Positions 43,237 through 54,497 of a DNA stretch of 64,000 nucleotides are shown here, piece by piece (within the stretch, counting starts at the first letter, position 1; each line of letters opens with the position of its first letter). The stretch comes from Auxenochlorella pyrenoidosa. Its lineage: Eukaryota; Chlorophyta; Trebouxiophyceae; Chlorellales; Chlorellaceae. A program made the translations under genes and the position numbers. The notes beneath the pieces are model-generated. The model saw nothing but the letters and a program-made list of their open reading frames with translations, had not been told where the DNA came from and ran no database searches. The stretch covers positions 357,920 to 421,919 of the forward strand of contig KQ481946.1 of NCBI GenBank assembly GCA_001430745.1. The letters run 5' to 3'.

Positions 43237-44268
43237 CTAGCCAGCCATGCCAAGCGTCGCTGCCACCTCCAGGCCAGCCCAGAGCACCACCCCCGCTGGC
43301 ACCAGCAGCAGGCAGCGGAGCAGGGGTGGCCAGCACTGCTGGCCTGCCATGAGCACGGGGCCAGGCTGCAGCAAGCCCGTGCTGCTGTCCGACATGTGGG
43401 AGGAGGAGGAGGAGGAGGAGGAGGAGGAAGATTGGGAATGATGGTCGGACGAGGAGGATGAGCTCAAAGATGAGCAAGAGGAGGAAGGTGTGGAGGAGGT
43501 GCAGGCGGCGCGGCTGCGGCTGCGCCACAGGCGTCGGCAGACTGCCGTGCACAGGCATGACCGTGCGCCAGGCCGGGGCTCGTCTGCACCCTGCCGCCAC
43601 CGCCGGCCCTGCCTATGCTGCAGGCGCTGCTGCTGCCGCTGCTGCTGCTCTGCGGGCTGCCCTGGCTGGCCTGCCAGCTCACCCGCCTGCTGGCGCTCAA
43701 AGGAGCTGATGGGCTGTCGGCGCGACTGCCGCCTGCGCCTCGTGCGCAGGTGCCCCTGCCTGTGCGCAACAAGGGCGGCCTGCGCAGCCAGCGGCAGCGC
43801 CAGCCCCACCATCACCGCCACCCAGGTGTGCGACAGCCAGCAGGCGTCCAGGGCGGGTGGGCCGGGCAGCTGCGCCAGGCAGCCAGGCGCCACCGCCTCC
43901 ATCGCCAGCCGTGCCCAGCCCACAAAGCGTGCGCACTCGCCCGCCCGCCCCGGCACGGTGGCGTGCAGGGCCGCAAGGCGCCGCATCCGCGTCAGCACGG
44001 AGCGCAGGGCGAGGAGCTGAGTCCAGCAGCTGTGCTCCAAAGGCAACGGGAACAGCAGTGGCAACGTCGCAAGAAAGAGGGCCTGCAGCAGGACTTGTTG
44101 AAATATCAGCATCTTGGAAGACTCCTCGAGGCAGAGATCAACCAGTGAGCATCCCAACCAGGGTGACAGGGCTTGAACAGCATGGGTGCTCCCAGCCTGC
44201 TCAGAAACCGTAGGGTGGACACAACATGCAAGCTCGAGCATGCACCCTTGCTTGCGACATCGCCCCAC
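43237..44268 (-). CDS. Hypothetical multi-span membrane protein (partial model)
   Basis: A long minus-strand frame with protein-like character and hydrophobic segments: LLQALFLATLPLLFPLPLEH, WLSHTWVAVMVGLALPLAAQ, and near the end LLRCLLLVPAGVVLWAGLEV. Between them are a soluble part RSVLTRMRRLAALHATVPG and a basic, Gln-rich stretch. A poly-Ser run (from the GGA repeat at 43400-43433) precedes the last hydrophobic segment. Exon borders, the true start and any intron removing the Ser-rich part are not determined; upstream exons to about 46 kb are possible. No family recognised. Confidence 0.4.
   Translation of the reverse strand: MGRCRKQGCMLELACCVHPTVSEQAGSTHAVQALSPWLGCSLVDLCLEESSKMLIFQQVLLQALFLATLPLLFPLPLEHSCWTQLLALRSVLTRMRRLAALHATVPGRAGECARFVGWARLAMEAVAPGCLAQLPGPPALDACWLSHTWVAVMVGLALPLAAQAALVAHRQGHLRTRRRRQSRRQPISSFERQQAGELAGQPGQPAEQQQRQQQRLQHRQGRRWRQGADEPRPGARSCLCTAVCRRLWRSRSRAACTSSTPSSSCSSLSSSSSSDHHSQSSSSSSSSSSSHMSDSSTGLLQPGPVLMAGQQCWPPLLRCLLLVPAGVVLWAGLEVAATLGMAG
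43400..43433 (+). repeat. (GGA)n microsatellite
   Basis: GGA triplets run uninterrupted for about 34 nt. On the minus strand this reads as TCC and gives a Ser run in the hypothetical membrane protein frame. Confidence 0.9.
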
Positions 44269-47109
44269 CCCCTACCTCTGCGTTCGGAAATCCCAGGCCT
44301 ATGGCAAGGGTTAGGCTGCTGGGAGCTATGGCTGCTCCAAGGGACGCAAGCAGGAGTCGGAGGAGCGCACAAGCCACCAGGACCGACCGCCGCCGGGCTG
44401 CCGCTGGTGCAACCCCAGCTAGATCGCCGCCCGTTGTTTTGATGCGCCGAATTAGCCATTGAAGCATTTTGCGGCCTCTGCAGGCAGGAAGGCTGCCAAA
44501 AAGGTGACTTCCGGCAGGCTCAAGCGCACACCCCACCCAAGCCTTGGGGTTCCGAGGATCTGGCACTGTCAGAGGGTTCATTCACTTTCGTAGATGGCAT
44601 AAACAACCACCGCAACCCACCAGCGCTGCCCGCGCTTGCGGACAGTGGTCTGCTCTCTGCCGGAGGTATACGCCCGCACCCTTTCGCTCTGATCAGGGCG
44701 TTCAGTCGAAGCGGCGGGGCCTGATGACCGCAGAATGGATGGCACGCAGAACAGGCGCTGTCGCCTACGAACTCCGATCTGTCGCAGCAGGCTGGGCAGT
44801 TAACACAGCACAGATGCGGTGTTGAGGCGCTGCAAATGTGTAAAGAGGGCCCTTGGCGACAGGCGCCGTCCAGAGGGCAGGCCCACCGGCTGCTGTCACT
44901 GCCCACCCGTGCTTGCCGGGGCTGTAGCCGGAGCTTGCAGCGTGTTCTCCAGCCGAATCCGCGATCCTCAGGCTGTTGGAGGAGGGGTGGAAGCGTCCGG
45001 ACGCAGGCTGAAGCGGGCTGGGCTCCCATTCCCAGCATGGCGCCGCCGCCAGTGGACCCCCTGTGGTTGTACGAGCCGGACTGCACGGCCACGCCTGGAA
45101 GCGCCCGACCGTGATCCTGCACCATGAAGAATGCAGGGCAGAAGACGTCAGGGGGCCAGCAGCAGGAACTGCCGCACTCGAAAACTGCCGCCAGCTGCTG
45201 GCCACGAGCTGCAGGTTGTGGGCCAGCTGCGCAGCTGCCGCTGCTGGAAACCAAGTGTTTGCAGAAGCTACATGCGGTGATGACACTGGCCGATGCCGCC
45301 ACTGAGTGAAGCGGCTGAATGCCGCGCAAGTATGGTATGCCTTGCTGACACGACCTTGCCCGCCGCTGCCGCCGCTACCGATGCTGCCGTCAACCGGCAG
45401 CTGCAGCAGCGGCCGCACCAGCTGCCAGAGGCGACGAGGCGGAAGGTCAGTGTGTGGATGACATCAGGGAGCATCAAAAACCCAGGTAGGACAGCTGTGA
45501 GCGCACCTCACCTTGCAACTGGAAATCGTGCTCTTGCGGTGGCTGCCACTGCGGTGGGGGAGCGGTTTGGCCATCAGGCTGAGCGCAGGATTGTTGGAGG
45601 GGTCGCCTGGCGCCGCTTGCGGCGACGGCTGGTAATGAAGGCCTGCAATCAAGCCGCAGGTTGGCACGAGCAGTGGGGGTACGAGGCATTGAGTGCCCAA
45701 AGGCGTATGCCCGCAGCGGCATGCTGCCATGCTGCGGCGCGCTTGCGCCGCGTTGTTGCGTCCTGCGCTGCTTGGCAGCTTGCGTCTTGCAATCGCGCCT
45801 TAGAAGCAGGCCAGGCAGGTTGAAAGCTGTAAATACCCCCACACAGTGCTGCAATTCTCAATCCCAAAACAGGCTGTGCTGGCAGGCACCCCGCACGGGC
45901 AACCAACACCCCTGCACACGCGCTGCCAGCCTTCCTGAGAAGTTCGGGAAAGTCGAGCCAACCTGGCCACCGACATGCACCTGCACCTGGCATGCAGCGC
46001 ACCTGGGGCACCCAACAGATGCCCTCAAAAGGGCGGCGACGGTTCAGAGCCAGTACCAGTGCCATGGCATGCGAGTCTGCCGAGATCGCGCTGCAGGGCG
46101 CTCGCTCGCTCACTGCACCATCTGGGGAAACAAGGAGGGCGAGTTGTTAAGAACCTGCTGAAGATGTGCTGCGCTTAGCGGCTGCCCGGCGCAGCATTGC
46201 ACAGCGCTCCCCCCACCTGCCGCATTGCTGGTCCCTCGATGAACCCCTGGCTCTTGCCAGCTGGCGGCTCCCTCCCGGCCGGCAGCTACCCTGATGCAGC
46301 CCGGCCCCTTACCGTCATCCAGTCCCACCAGGTTTCTGGAAAGGTCGGCAGCAGCCAGGACGTGTCACCATCCTCAAAGACTGCATGTTGGCGCTTTAGG
46401 GCGGTTTTGATGGCAGGTCAGTGCTTACGAAGCCTGCAAGCGTCTGTCGCCTCCGGCAAGAACCGACCAGCGAATCCAGGCTGGCCGCATGTCCTTGGAA
46501 TGCTTGCAAGCAGCCTCAGGCAGGTGCAGCACGGGATGGCATGGCTCAAGATGTACCTGTTGCTGGAAGCTGGTCGCACCCACCGCCGGGCCAGAAAGCC
46601 GCCAAGGAGGGCTGCGCATGCGCAGGCCCGTGACGCTGGCATTGAGCTGCTGGCTCACCTTGGCTGTACTGCAGCTATTAAGGGCCCTGGGTGTGAGCTG
46701 CACGCGTGTGCGAGGGTGAGGTGCGCAGCCCAGAGCGCTGCTGCAAAGCGGGTTGTGCTCCCAGTGCAGCTGCAGGCTTGGGCCAAGGCCACCTGGTGCA
46801 CTTCCATTGCAGGGTTGGTCATGCACCTGCTGCCTTGCTGTAAGGGCAGCTCCTGTGTTGGCTGAAGCTTGCCTTCTCCAGTCAGAATTGGCTAAAAAGC
46901 ACGCCAACAGATGCAACGCAGCCAGGAGAGCACTGCCCTGGCCCAGCAGAGGTGAACCGTGCCTCCTGCCCTCCCAGCTGCACCTGGTGGGCAGCGGCTG
47001 CAACCTAGGCACCCCAGCCACGCCCTGCGTAGTTGCGTGAGCGGCTCGCTACGCCCTTTCCTGCAGGGCTGGCAGCGGCGGCGCCAGCGGTGGCGGCTTG
47101 GACGCCAGC
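44269..47109. other. Unresolved 2.8-kb stretch with scattered exon-like segments
   Basis: Open segments with coding character exist on both strands, but I cannot join them. On the minus strand, 46313-46417 reads AVFEDGDTSWLLPTFPETWW and ends at a perfect ACG|GTAAGG donor. Another minus segment near 45490-45660 reads AGLHYQPSPQAAPGDPS. On the plus strand 45060-45306 includes ENCRQLLATSCRLWASC and ends at a TGA. One or two poorly conserved multi-exon genes are likely. Confidence 0.35.
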
Positions 47110-49145
47110 ATGAGCACTTTCGATGCCACCGCGTCTCCTACTTGCCAAGCGCCGCCGACAGACACACGTGCACTCCCACCGGATCAAGAGCAGCACACGC
47201 CGCTGCCCTCTGAGCCAGGCAGGTGCCACCTCCCCTGCTCCTTGAATGAGCCAGCAATCTTTGAGCTGCCTCCTCATCTGCTTGCATCCCCTGCAGAAGG
47301 CTGGTGTTCACAGGCCTGCTCGAAGTGTACGCCACCCCCTGGCACCAAAGCGGTTGCCCAGCACTACACTGCTTAGCGCCTGCGGCCCTTGCAGGCGGGC
47401 CCAGCACCCCCACACAGCAGCGTGCGCCGGCGCGGCTCCTGCGGGGCCGTCGCATCGCGATTGCGGTTGACCACGACGGCAGCGCGCATCGAGCAGTGCA
47501 CTATGCAAGCAAGGTGGGCTGCAAGCTTGCATGCAAGGCAGGCCCGCCTGCTGACAGGCCTGCCGACAGCCAGGCTGCCCGCTGCATGGCCTTCCCCAAG
47601 CCTGCTGTGCGTGCTGCCCCGTACAATGCACCCTCTCCGCTGAGCGGCGGGCCGCTTCACCCTCTGCTCCTGCAGCTGCTGATCAAGAGCCCCGAGGACA
47701 AGGTGGAGATCGTGCATGTGCAGCAGCGGGACCGACCCTGCAATGGGGCCGCCTCCCCTGCCACCACATACGCCAGGCCCGCCTCGGCGGGTGCCCCGGC
47801 AGAGGCAATGCAGCGCGGCGAGTCGGAGCCGTGGGCAGAGCTGGCGCCCACTGGCGGGGGCGGGGGTGGGGCTGGGCCGAAGCGGGACTGGCTCTCGCGG
47901 CTGAGCCTGCAGGCCATGCCCTGGCAGCACCGCACCGGTGGCAGCTCTGGCAGGAGGGGGGCCAGGAGCGCCTCCCCTGCGGGGCGCAGCAGCCAGCCAG
48001 AGTCTGACGAGGAGGAGGGGGGCTGCAGGGAGCTGCTGGAGCGCTGCCGGCAGCAGCTGCTGGCCAGCAACCGCAGGCAAGAGCGCGGCCAGGCTTGGAA
48101 GCCACGGGCTGCGGCGTCACAGTGGTGCCTGCCTGCCAGCTATCCCTACGTGGCCGGCCACTGCTCAGCTGGGACCAGCAGTGGCTCAAACCCTTTTGTT
48201 CCCACAGCCAGCGCTGCCTTACAACTCAGCTCGCTAGCCACTTTGTCGCGCGCTTGCATCTTTGATGCCTGCTGCATTTGTGCCCTGGCCACCCGCTGCA
48301 GGGTGCCGCCAGAGCGTGTGGCCGTGCGGCTCCTGCCGGCAGGCAAGATCCCCGAGAAGGCAATTGCAAAGCTGTGCAAGGCAAGCCGCAGAAAGCAGCT
48401 GCTGTTGCACAGGTCCTCGCCTGCTGTGCGCTCTGGTTTGAAGGTTCCGCGGCAGTTGCGCACTTTAGCACCTGGACGCAAGGATGTCTTTCTTGCCGGT
48501 CCGACGCTGCTTGTGCGGAGGCAGGCTGGCGCCAGCCCAGCGCCATGCTGAGTGCAGCGCTGGTGGCAATCTCATGCTCTCAGCGTGCTGTCCCCTGCAT
48601 GGGCAGCATGCCCAGCTGCTCGCCGCTGCTCTGCTGCCCCACTGTTGCCTGCAGGAGGGCTGCGGGGCCGACATTTTGGTGCTGGGCAGCCCGGAGCCAG
48701 GCAGCGTGGGTGGCCATGCTGGCGGCAGCAGCCATTGCAGCGAAGGGAGCGGCAGCACCTCACACGGGCATGGCCACGGGCCCATGCACGGAGTCCCGGG
48801 CGTTGGGTGAGTCACTCCCCCGCGCCCGCCTGCTGGGGGCACTTGCACTGCCCGGTGGCACTGCCTTGTGACCCTCACTCCCTCGTGGTGGTGTTCCCCT
48901 TCTAGCTGCGCTGCTGGCACACAGATCATCCTGTCAGCAGGGGGCAGCCCGTGTCGGGGCGGTACTCACGCAGGGTCCAAGCAGTGGACACCGACAGCCT
49001 TTGCTGCTTGCCCTTCCGTCTGCCCCCCTCCCACCACCGCAGCAAGCTGCTGTCCATGATGAGCGCAGCGGAGGGCGTCACCGCGTACTGCAGGGAGCAC
49101 CTGCGCGGCACCCGGGTGGTCTGCGCCGGCACAAAGCACAAGTGA
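47110..49145 (+). CDS. Universal stress protein (UspA-domain) with disordered insertion
   Basis: USP-family protein, usually an ATP-binding stress or signalling factor. Exons: 47110-47218, 47395-47513, 47676-48076, 48302-48380, 48655-48806 and 49043-49145. The first beta strand and helix read RRIAIAVDHDGSAHRAVHYA, then KVEIVHVQQRD. The middle reads VAVRLLPAGKIPEKAIAKLC, then GADILVLGSPEPGS, and the final helix/strand is GVTAYCREHLRGTRVVCAG, giving the USP order split by insertions. The insertion at 47720-48040 is Gly/Ser/Pro-rich with an acidic patch; a His/Gly-rich loop (TSHGHGHGPMHG) follows the ATP-loop region. Donors after 47218, 48076 and 48380 are GC. The start is MSTFDATASP. A classic G-2x-G-9x-G(S/T) ATP loop is not intact, so nucleotide binding is uncertain. 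Confidence 0.75.
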
Positions 49146-49457
49146 TGGGTCTTGTTTGCTGCGGCCAGGGCCATTTGGGTTGCAACTTGCTCCTTTGCCC
49201 TTGGGAACATGCCACGTTGCAGATCAAGCACGTTCAAATCAAACAGCCTGTTGTCAACGCTTTACAAGGCAATTTAAAAAGGAAGCCACAAATTGTCACG
49301 AAATTCAACGCAATGAATGGTCTTGAAATAAGAAGGGGTCACACAGGCAAACTGCTGCACGCCTCAGTGCACAACACTACAATCAACACTGCGAGGTTCT
49401 CGACATAAGGCTTACTCTTCGATTGCCATGCGTGCACACAGCACAGGCCGGCGCCCC
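49146..49457. other. Convergent intergenic region, USP and MFSD6-like 3' ends
   Basis: AT-richer segment between converging stops. It contains TGTAA on the minus strand at 49262-49266, about 190 nt beyond the transporter stop. No gene. Confidence 0.5.
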
Positions 49458-52400
49458 TCAGGGCCGCAGCAGCGCCGCCTCCTCCACATCCTCGGTGCTG
49501 GCCTGTCGCTGCGCAGCCCCCTCCCTGCATGCTGTTTCGGCGCCCGTGCTGGCTTGCGCGCCCTCGCCGCTCTCGCCGCCCCACATGCGCAGCACCGCGT
49601 TGGCAGCCAGCCAGCCGGCAGCCAGCGTGAGTGCTGCCGCACGGAAGAGTGCAGCGGCGCCGAAAGAGCCGTACAGCAGGCCGCCTGCAAGGCCGCCCAG
49701 CCCAGCGCCTGCAGCAGGATACAGAGGTGCAAGTGCAGCTCAGCTGTGCGTCCCTGCCAGGGACTCTTCGCAATGCCAGCAGGCGCAATCTGGCAGCACT
49801 GCCTGGCAGGCGATCCGCTTGGGCAAAGACGTGTACATGCCTGGTCCAATCCCTGGGCGATTCCCCCGCCTATCCAGCGCAGGCTCGCACTCCTGCACAA
49901 CGGGGCTGCCCTGCCGCCCATGCACTCACCCACACCAGTGTACAGCCCTGAAAAGATGGACTGCACGGTGCCGCGCAGGTGGGGCGGCGCGACGCGCTTC
50001 ACGTGCACCGTCCCCGCCGACCAGGCCAGAGCAAAGGTCAGGCCCTGCAGCAGCTCCACCGGCAGCACAAACCAGGGGCTGGGCATCAGGGGCAGCGCCT
50101 GCGGGGGCGGGGTGGGACGGCGGAAAGTGGGGGAGAAATTGGGGATGGGACTCAGCAGCGCTGCTTGTGGGGACAGTCAATTAGGGCTGGCTCAGGGGCG
50201 CTGGTGCTGCAGCGGGCGCACTGGCTGGCTGCACGCGCATGCGCTCATGCAGCAGTGCTGATGCCAGCCCGCAGCGACGCGTGTGCGGCAGCCAGGCATG
50301 GGCCAGCTTACAAGGTAGGCAAGCAGGCGGACCACGTAGGCGCCCATGGCAGCCTGCAGCCCACGCTCCACGCCGATGCGCTGCGCAGCAGGTTCCATGC
50401 AGGACGGGGTAGGAAGGTCAGGCCGAAGCATTGTGCGGCTTGGTGGCAGGCGGTCGAGCAGGCTGATGCCCAGTCAGTGGGGGTGAGCCTTCGGCAGAGA
50501 TTCCACGATTGGCATGACTGAGCTGGTTTTGCAGCTCTCTCCTGGCATGCTTCTTGCTGAGGTCTACAATAAATGGTGTGCAGTGCGGCAGTAGAGCCCC
50601 CCCCCCCCCCGCCCCACCCCCCAACCTCCAGGATGCGGCCCGAGAAGAAGAAGACAGGCACCTCGGCCACGCAGTTGCAGCTGAGGCACATGCCCATGAG
50701 GGTGCCGGTCGCACCTGTGGGGTGGGCGGCAGGGTTTCTTTAGAATCGCAAACGGGGGTGGCTGGCTGAGGGAACTTTGGCACGCAAGCAGGGGCATGCA
50801 GCATGGGGTGGAGGTGTTGGGCAGAGGCAGGGACGAGGCTGCGGCAGGCTGCAGGCATTCTGCTGCCAGGCACAGGGCTGCCATTGGCCCTCCAAACAGA
50901 ACGAACCGAGTGCCTGCACCCCCGCCTACCCAGTTCGTCCAGAAACAGGAACAGGTAGCTGTGCGTGGCGCAGGAGGAGGGGGTTCAGGGCTCAGCTGGC
51001 GTTCAGCGAGGCAGTAAGAAGGTGCAGTAGCAGCATGATTGAATGTCCGGCATCACACTGGAGGCTGTTGGGCTGGTGTGCAGCCAGCACAGCGGTTGTG
51101 CATCTCAGACACGGGGCCTGCGGCCCTGGCTCACCACCCCGGCCTTGTAAGCCCCCGCGGCCCCTCACCCGATGGCGCCGTTGCCGATGCCCATGAGCAG
51201 CGCCAGCAGGAGGAAGACCAGGACGTGCACGTCGCGCAGCAGGCCCCTGATGCCCTGCCACACGCTGACCTCTGCAGGGCCGGCCTGCTCACCGCCCATC
51301 CCTCCGCCCACAGGCTGGGCCGCGGCAATCTCAAGGGGGCTGCTGCTGTTGCTGGAGGCGCGCATCGAGGGCGAGCGCTCGGCGGCAGGCCCGAGCAGCG
51401 GGCGCTGCGGGCTTGGGGGCGGCGAGCCAGCGGAGGCGGCGTCCAGAGCCCCTGCCAGCAGGCCCTCAAAGGCCAAGCTGCTGTGCTTGGGTGCCCCGGT
51501 GTCCAGACGACTGCCGATGGACCAGCCGCTCTTCTCCACTGGCTGCGCCTTGCTGGGCAGCCCGCCTGCCTCACTGGTGCGCAGCTCCGGGGATGGCAGC
51601 AGGACTGGCTGGCTGCCGGCGCTGACGTGCACGCTCAGCAGCCCGCCCGCCTCGTCCCCCACGCTGCTGCCACTGCTGGCCTTGCCCCCCATCTTGTCGC
51701 TGCAGGTGGACAAGCGGGGCCCGCCCCTGGTGCCCCCAGCGCCGTTGTTGCTGCAGCCCTCTGCCCCCCCAGCGTCGGGGCCAGCTCCTTGGGGCCCCCT
51801 CTTTGCCAGCGCCTCCATCGGGAGCAGCGCCGTGGGCAGCAGCATGACCCCCACCAGCGCGGAGAAGCACAGGAAGGCGGCTTTGAGCCCATAGGCTCCT
51901 ACGACCGCACCCGCGATGGGAGCGGTCGCGCCCCACCCAATGGAAGCCCACATCCTGCGCAAGGGGCGTAAAAGAGGAAGGGCGAACACCCGGACAACGA
52001 TTGGCTTGTTTGTTTGTTTTGGTTAAAGTCTGTCTATCCGCAACGGAACTTGCGGCACAGACCCACAGTGTTGGCTGACACAGGAGACCAACGGGCAGCA
52101 CAGGTGTGCGGTGGCAGCGGTGGCAGCCGGGGCCTATGCCGGGCGCCTGTTGGGAGGCGCAAGCACGACGCACTCCCCGTCATTGCCATGCCGAGGCGGG
52201 CGCCCCACCTGATGCGGCCATACCCGCCGTCGTCGGCCTGGCTGGCCATGACGGCGCTGTCCACCAGCGCGCCCAGCGGGGCCGATGCCCCCTCGGTGAC
52301 CAGCGCCAGTGCCAGCTGCACCCCAAAGCCGGCGAAGAAGGCCATCATGCTGCGGCCCAGCCAGGCAACGATGTAGACGACCAGCAGGATCATCTGGTGC

Positions 52401-53103
52401 ATCTGGGTCGCGTCGGCGGCAGACACCAGCAGCGGGCCTGGCAGGGGAAGAGGGCGGGAGGACGGGATCTGAGAGGGGAATGAGCATGCTGAAAGCTGCT
52501 GCAAGGGCACCGTGATTTTACGGCAGCGTGGACTGCTGCCGCCCATTAGTCGCTACTCTCCAAGAGCCCCTGGGCAGCAGTAGCTGCACCGTTGAGTGCG
52601 TGCTCTGCTCACCCACGGCAGCCGCCACAAAGGGCCGCAGGGCACAGATGACGCCGATAGAGGCCTGCAGCGGGGAGAGTTCACTTCAAACGGACTCTAT
52701 GGCGACTGGCAGTGAGCAAGCAAGCACGACAAAATGTTTGAGGATGCCTGGCCAAGCCAGCATTCGTCGGGCAGCGGCGGGCTGTGCCTGCTGGCTCACC
52801 GGGCGCCCTCCCCCACCTCGTTCATGCCAAGGGACCGCCACAGGATGGTGACAAACGGCAGCAGGAAGACGGATCCCGCGCTGAAGATCGCAAACCACAC
52901 TGCGGGGAGGACAGGTTGCAGCCCGGGTGCGTGTTGAGAAAGGAGTCGGCCTGGCCAGCAGCCAGGCCAGCAGCGGCGGCAGCGGGAGTGGCGGTGGTTG
53001 GCCCGCCCGCCCGGCCTTGGAGCCCCTCGGCCGCCTTGCCTTTGGGAATGAAGACCGTCCGGAATGGCCCCATCTCCAGCCAAGCGCCGCCGCCCATTTT
53101 CAT
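49458..53103 (-). CDS. Major facilitator superfamily transporter, MFSD6-like
   Basis: Twelve-span-type membrane carrier of the MFS_1-like/MFSD6 group; the substrate is unknown. Ten exons: 53103-53040, 52899-52817, 52664-52613, 52437-52209, 51954-51169, 50958-50930, 50714-50626, 50380-50312, 50098-49930 and 49708-49458. Membrane segments include VWFAIFSAGSVFLLPFVTIL, QMILLVVYIVAWLGRSMMAF, GLKAAFLCFSALVGVMLLP, DVHVLVFLLLALLMGIGN, YLFLFLDELG and CVAEVPVFFFSGRILE. Family-like points are the N-terminal LGMNEVGASIGVICALRPFV and the C-terminal half FVLPVELLQGLTFALAWSAG. A central cytoplasmic loop of about 190 residues, Ser/Gly/Pro-rich, fills most of the fifth exon. The first intron has a GC donor (AAAG|GCAAGG). 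The tail after the last span is acidic. The gene is divergent from the small secreted protein gene. Confidence 0.82.
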
Positions 53104-53717
53104 TCGGCGGTCCCGTCACGAGGCAGTGGCGGGCCGCTCCCGATGAGCCGGGACCCCTGCCGGAGCCAACGAAATGCCGGTGGAATGCAGGGAAGACGCG
53201 CACGGCCGGCAGAGGTGCTGGCGCCAACATTTGCGCTCCTCGTGCACGTCGCGGGGAGGGGAGGCGGCGAGGCGCAGCATGGTCTTTGCCTCTCGTTGTA
53301 GAATGTACACTACCTACCTGGGCCGTCACAACTTGTAAGTCGTCAAAAATCATATTTAAAGTGTTCAACATGCTATCTGATGTCTCCTGCCCTCACCTCC
53401 TGACCTCTTGTTGCGTGCAGCTCACCTCGGCTGCTGGGGCACCGTGAGCTCCGACTCCGCCAAGCACCTCATGCTGTGCTGCTGACATATCAGTGTGCAT
53501 TCTTGCACCATCTTTGCCTTGAAAACAAATGGTGGATGATGAAGGCACGAGCCGCATGATGCCGCCTACACCGCAGCCCACCCGCCCACGGTAGCTCACG
53601 GCCCTAACGTTCCCGCGAGCGTTCAGAAGAGCTTTCAGGGCCCAAGTCGACCGTACTTGGCACCATGCCGCTACCAGCTCTGCACACTAACACAAATACT
53701 CCACAGATACCTCCAGG
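53104..53717. promoter_or_regulatory. Divergent promoter region, MFSD6-like and secreted-protein genes
   Basis: 614 bp between two divergent starts. It contains an AT-rich patch, TCATATTTAAAGTG, near 53349-53362 that could serve as a TATA-like element for either direction (inference). No ORF supported. Confidence 0.4.
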
Positions 53718-54497
53718 ATGAGGCCCACCTTACTGGCCGCCCTGCTGGGCGCCCTGCTGCTGGCCTCTGCCGCCTCTGCCCGCGAGACCCTCATCGGTGC
53801 GCCTTGCAGGGGCTCAACCCCGACTGGTGGACGCCACGCAGAGGCAGGGAGCCCAAAGCGCTTCCAGAGAGACTTCTTTGGCTCAGGACAGCCCAGGCCT
53901 GGCCCCCACAATGCCGCCGCACCGCACCCGCTGCACCTGCCCATGAAAGCTTGAGTACGCCTGCCCTTGCTTGCAGGGCGCAAGCTGCTCGACTGCTTGG
54001 CTGACGCCTATGGCACCGCCATAGCCGTGTGCGGCAGCTCTCCCAGCGACTCGTGCAAGTCTGCCGCCTCCTCCTTTGCCGCTGCGGCCTGCGGAGGTGG
54101 CGGCAGCGGTGGTGGCGGTGACAGCTGCTTCGCTGATGCCAAGGCCGCCGCCCTGGCCAAGTGCAAGGGCAAGAAGGGGTGCGACGCCGCGGCTGCGGCT
54201 GCCGCAACCGTGAGCCTGTGTGGGAGTCAATGATGGGTGCGAGCGTTTGCATGTGCAGCAGCGGATGAGGGGCTGTTGGCTTGCCAGACGTAGGCCCGTC
54301 CTCGCGCTTTGTTCAATTTCATAGCGCGTCCCAACCTGCATTCCGTGTTGCCCCCACCCCCCATGCAGGCCAAGTGCTCCTCATCCCCTGGAGGCCAGGG
54401 CTGCTTTGCTGCCGCCCAGTCTGCTGCCCAGGCCTCTGGCGCTGGGTCCGACGCCGCTGCCGCAGCCGGCGCCGCGTGCAGCGTGGTCGGCCGCTGA
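53718..54497 (+). CDS. Small secreted Cys/Ala/Gly-rich protein
   Basis: Three exons: 53718-53796, 53977-54209 and 54369-54497, about 146 residues. The N-terminus MRPTLLAALLGALLLASAAS is a clear signal peptide with a likely cut after ASA. The mature part has about nine cysteines in a loose repeat: CLADAYGTAIAVCGSSPSDSC, CFADAKAAALAKC, KGKKGC, KCSSSPGGQGCF, ending GAACSVVGR. A Gly-rich spacer (GGGGSGGGG) separates two Cys blocks. Reading through the second intron gives an alternative short end VSLCGSQ and a stop, so intron retention would make a shorter protein. No known family recognised. Ala-rich helices tied by disulfides, or a cell-wall protein, are possible. Confidence 0.75.

Noticed and set aside
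46418..46420. TGA as a selenocysteine codon joining two open segments
   Set aside because: The segments on each side match no known selenoprotein and no SECIS element can be shown. An assembly error or a different exon structure is more likely.
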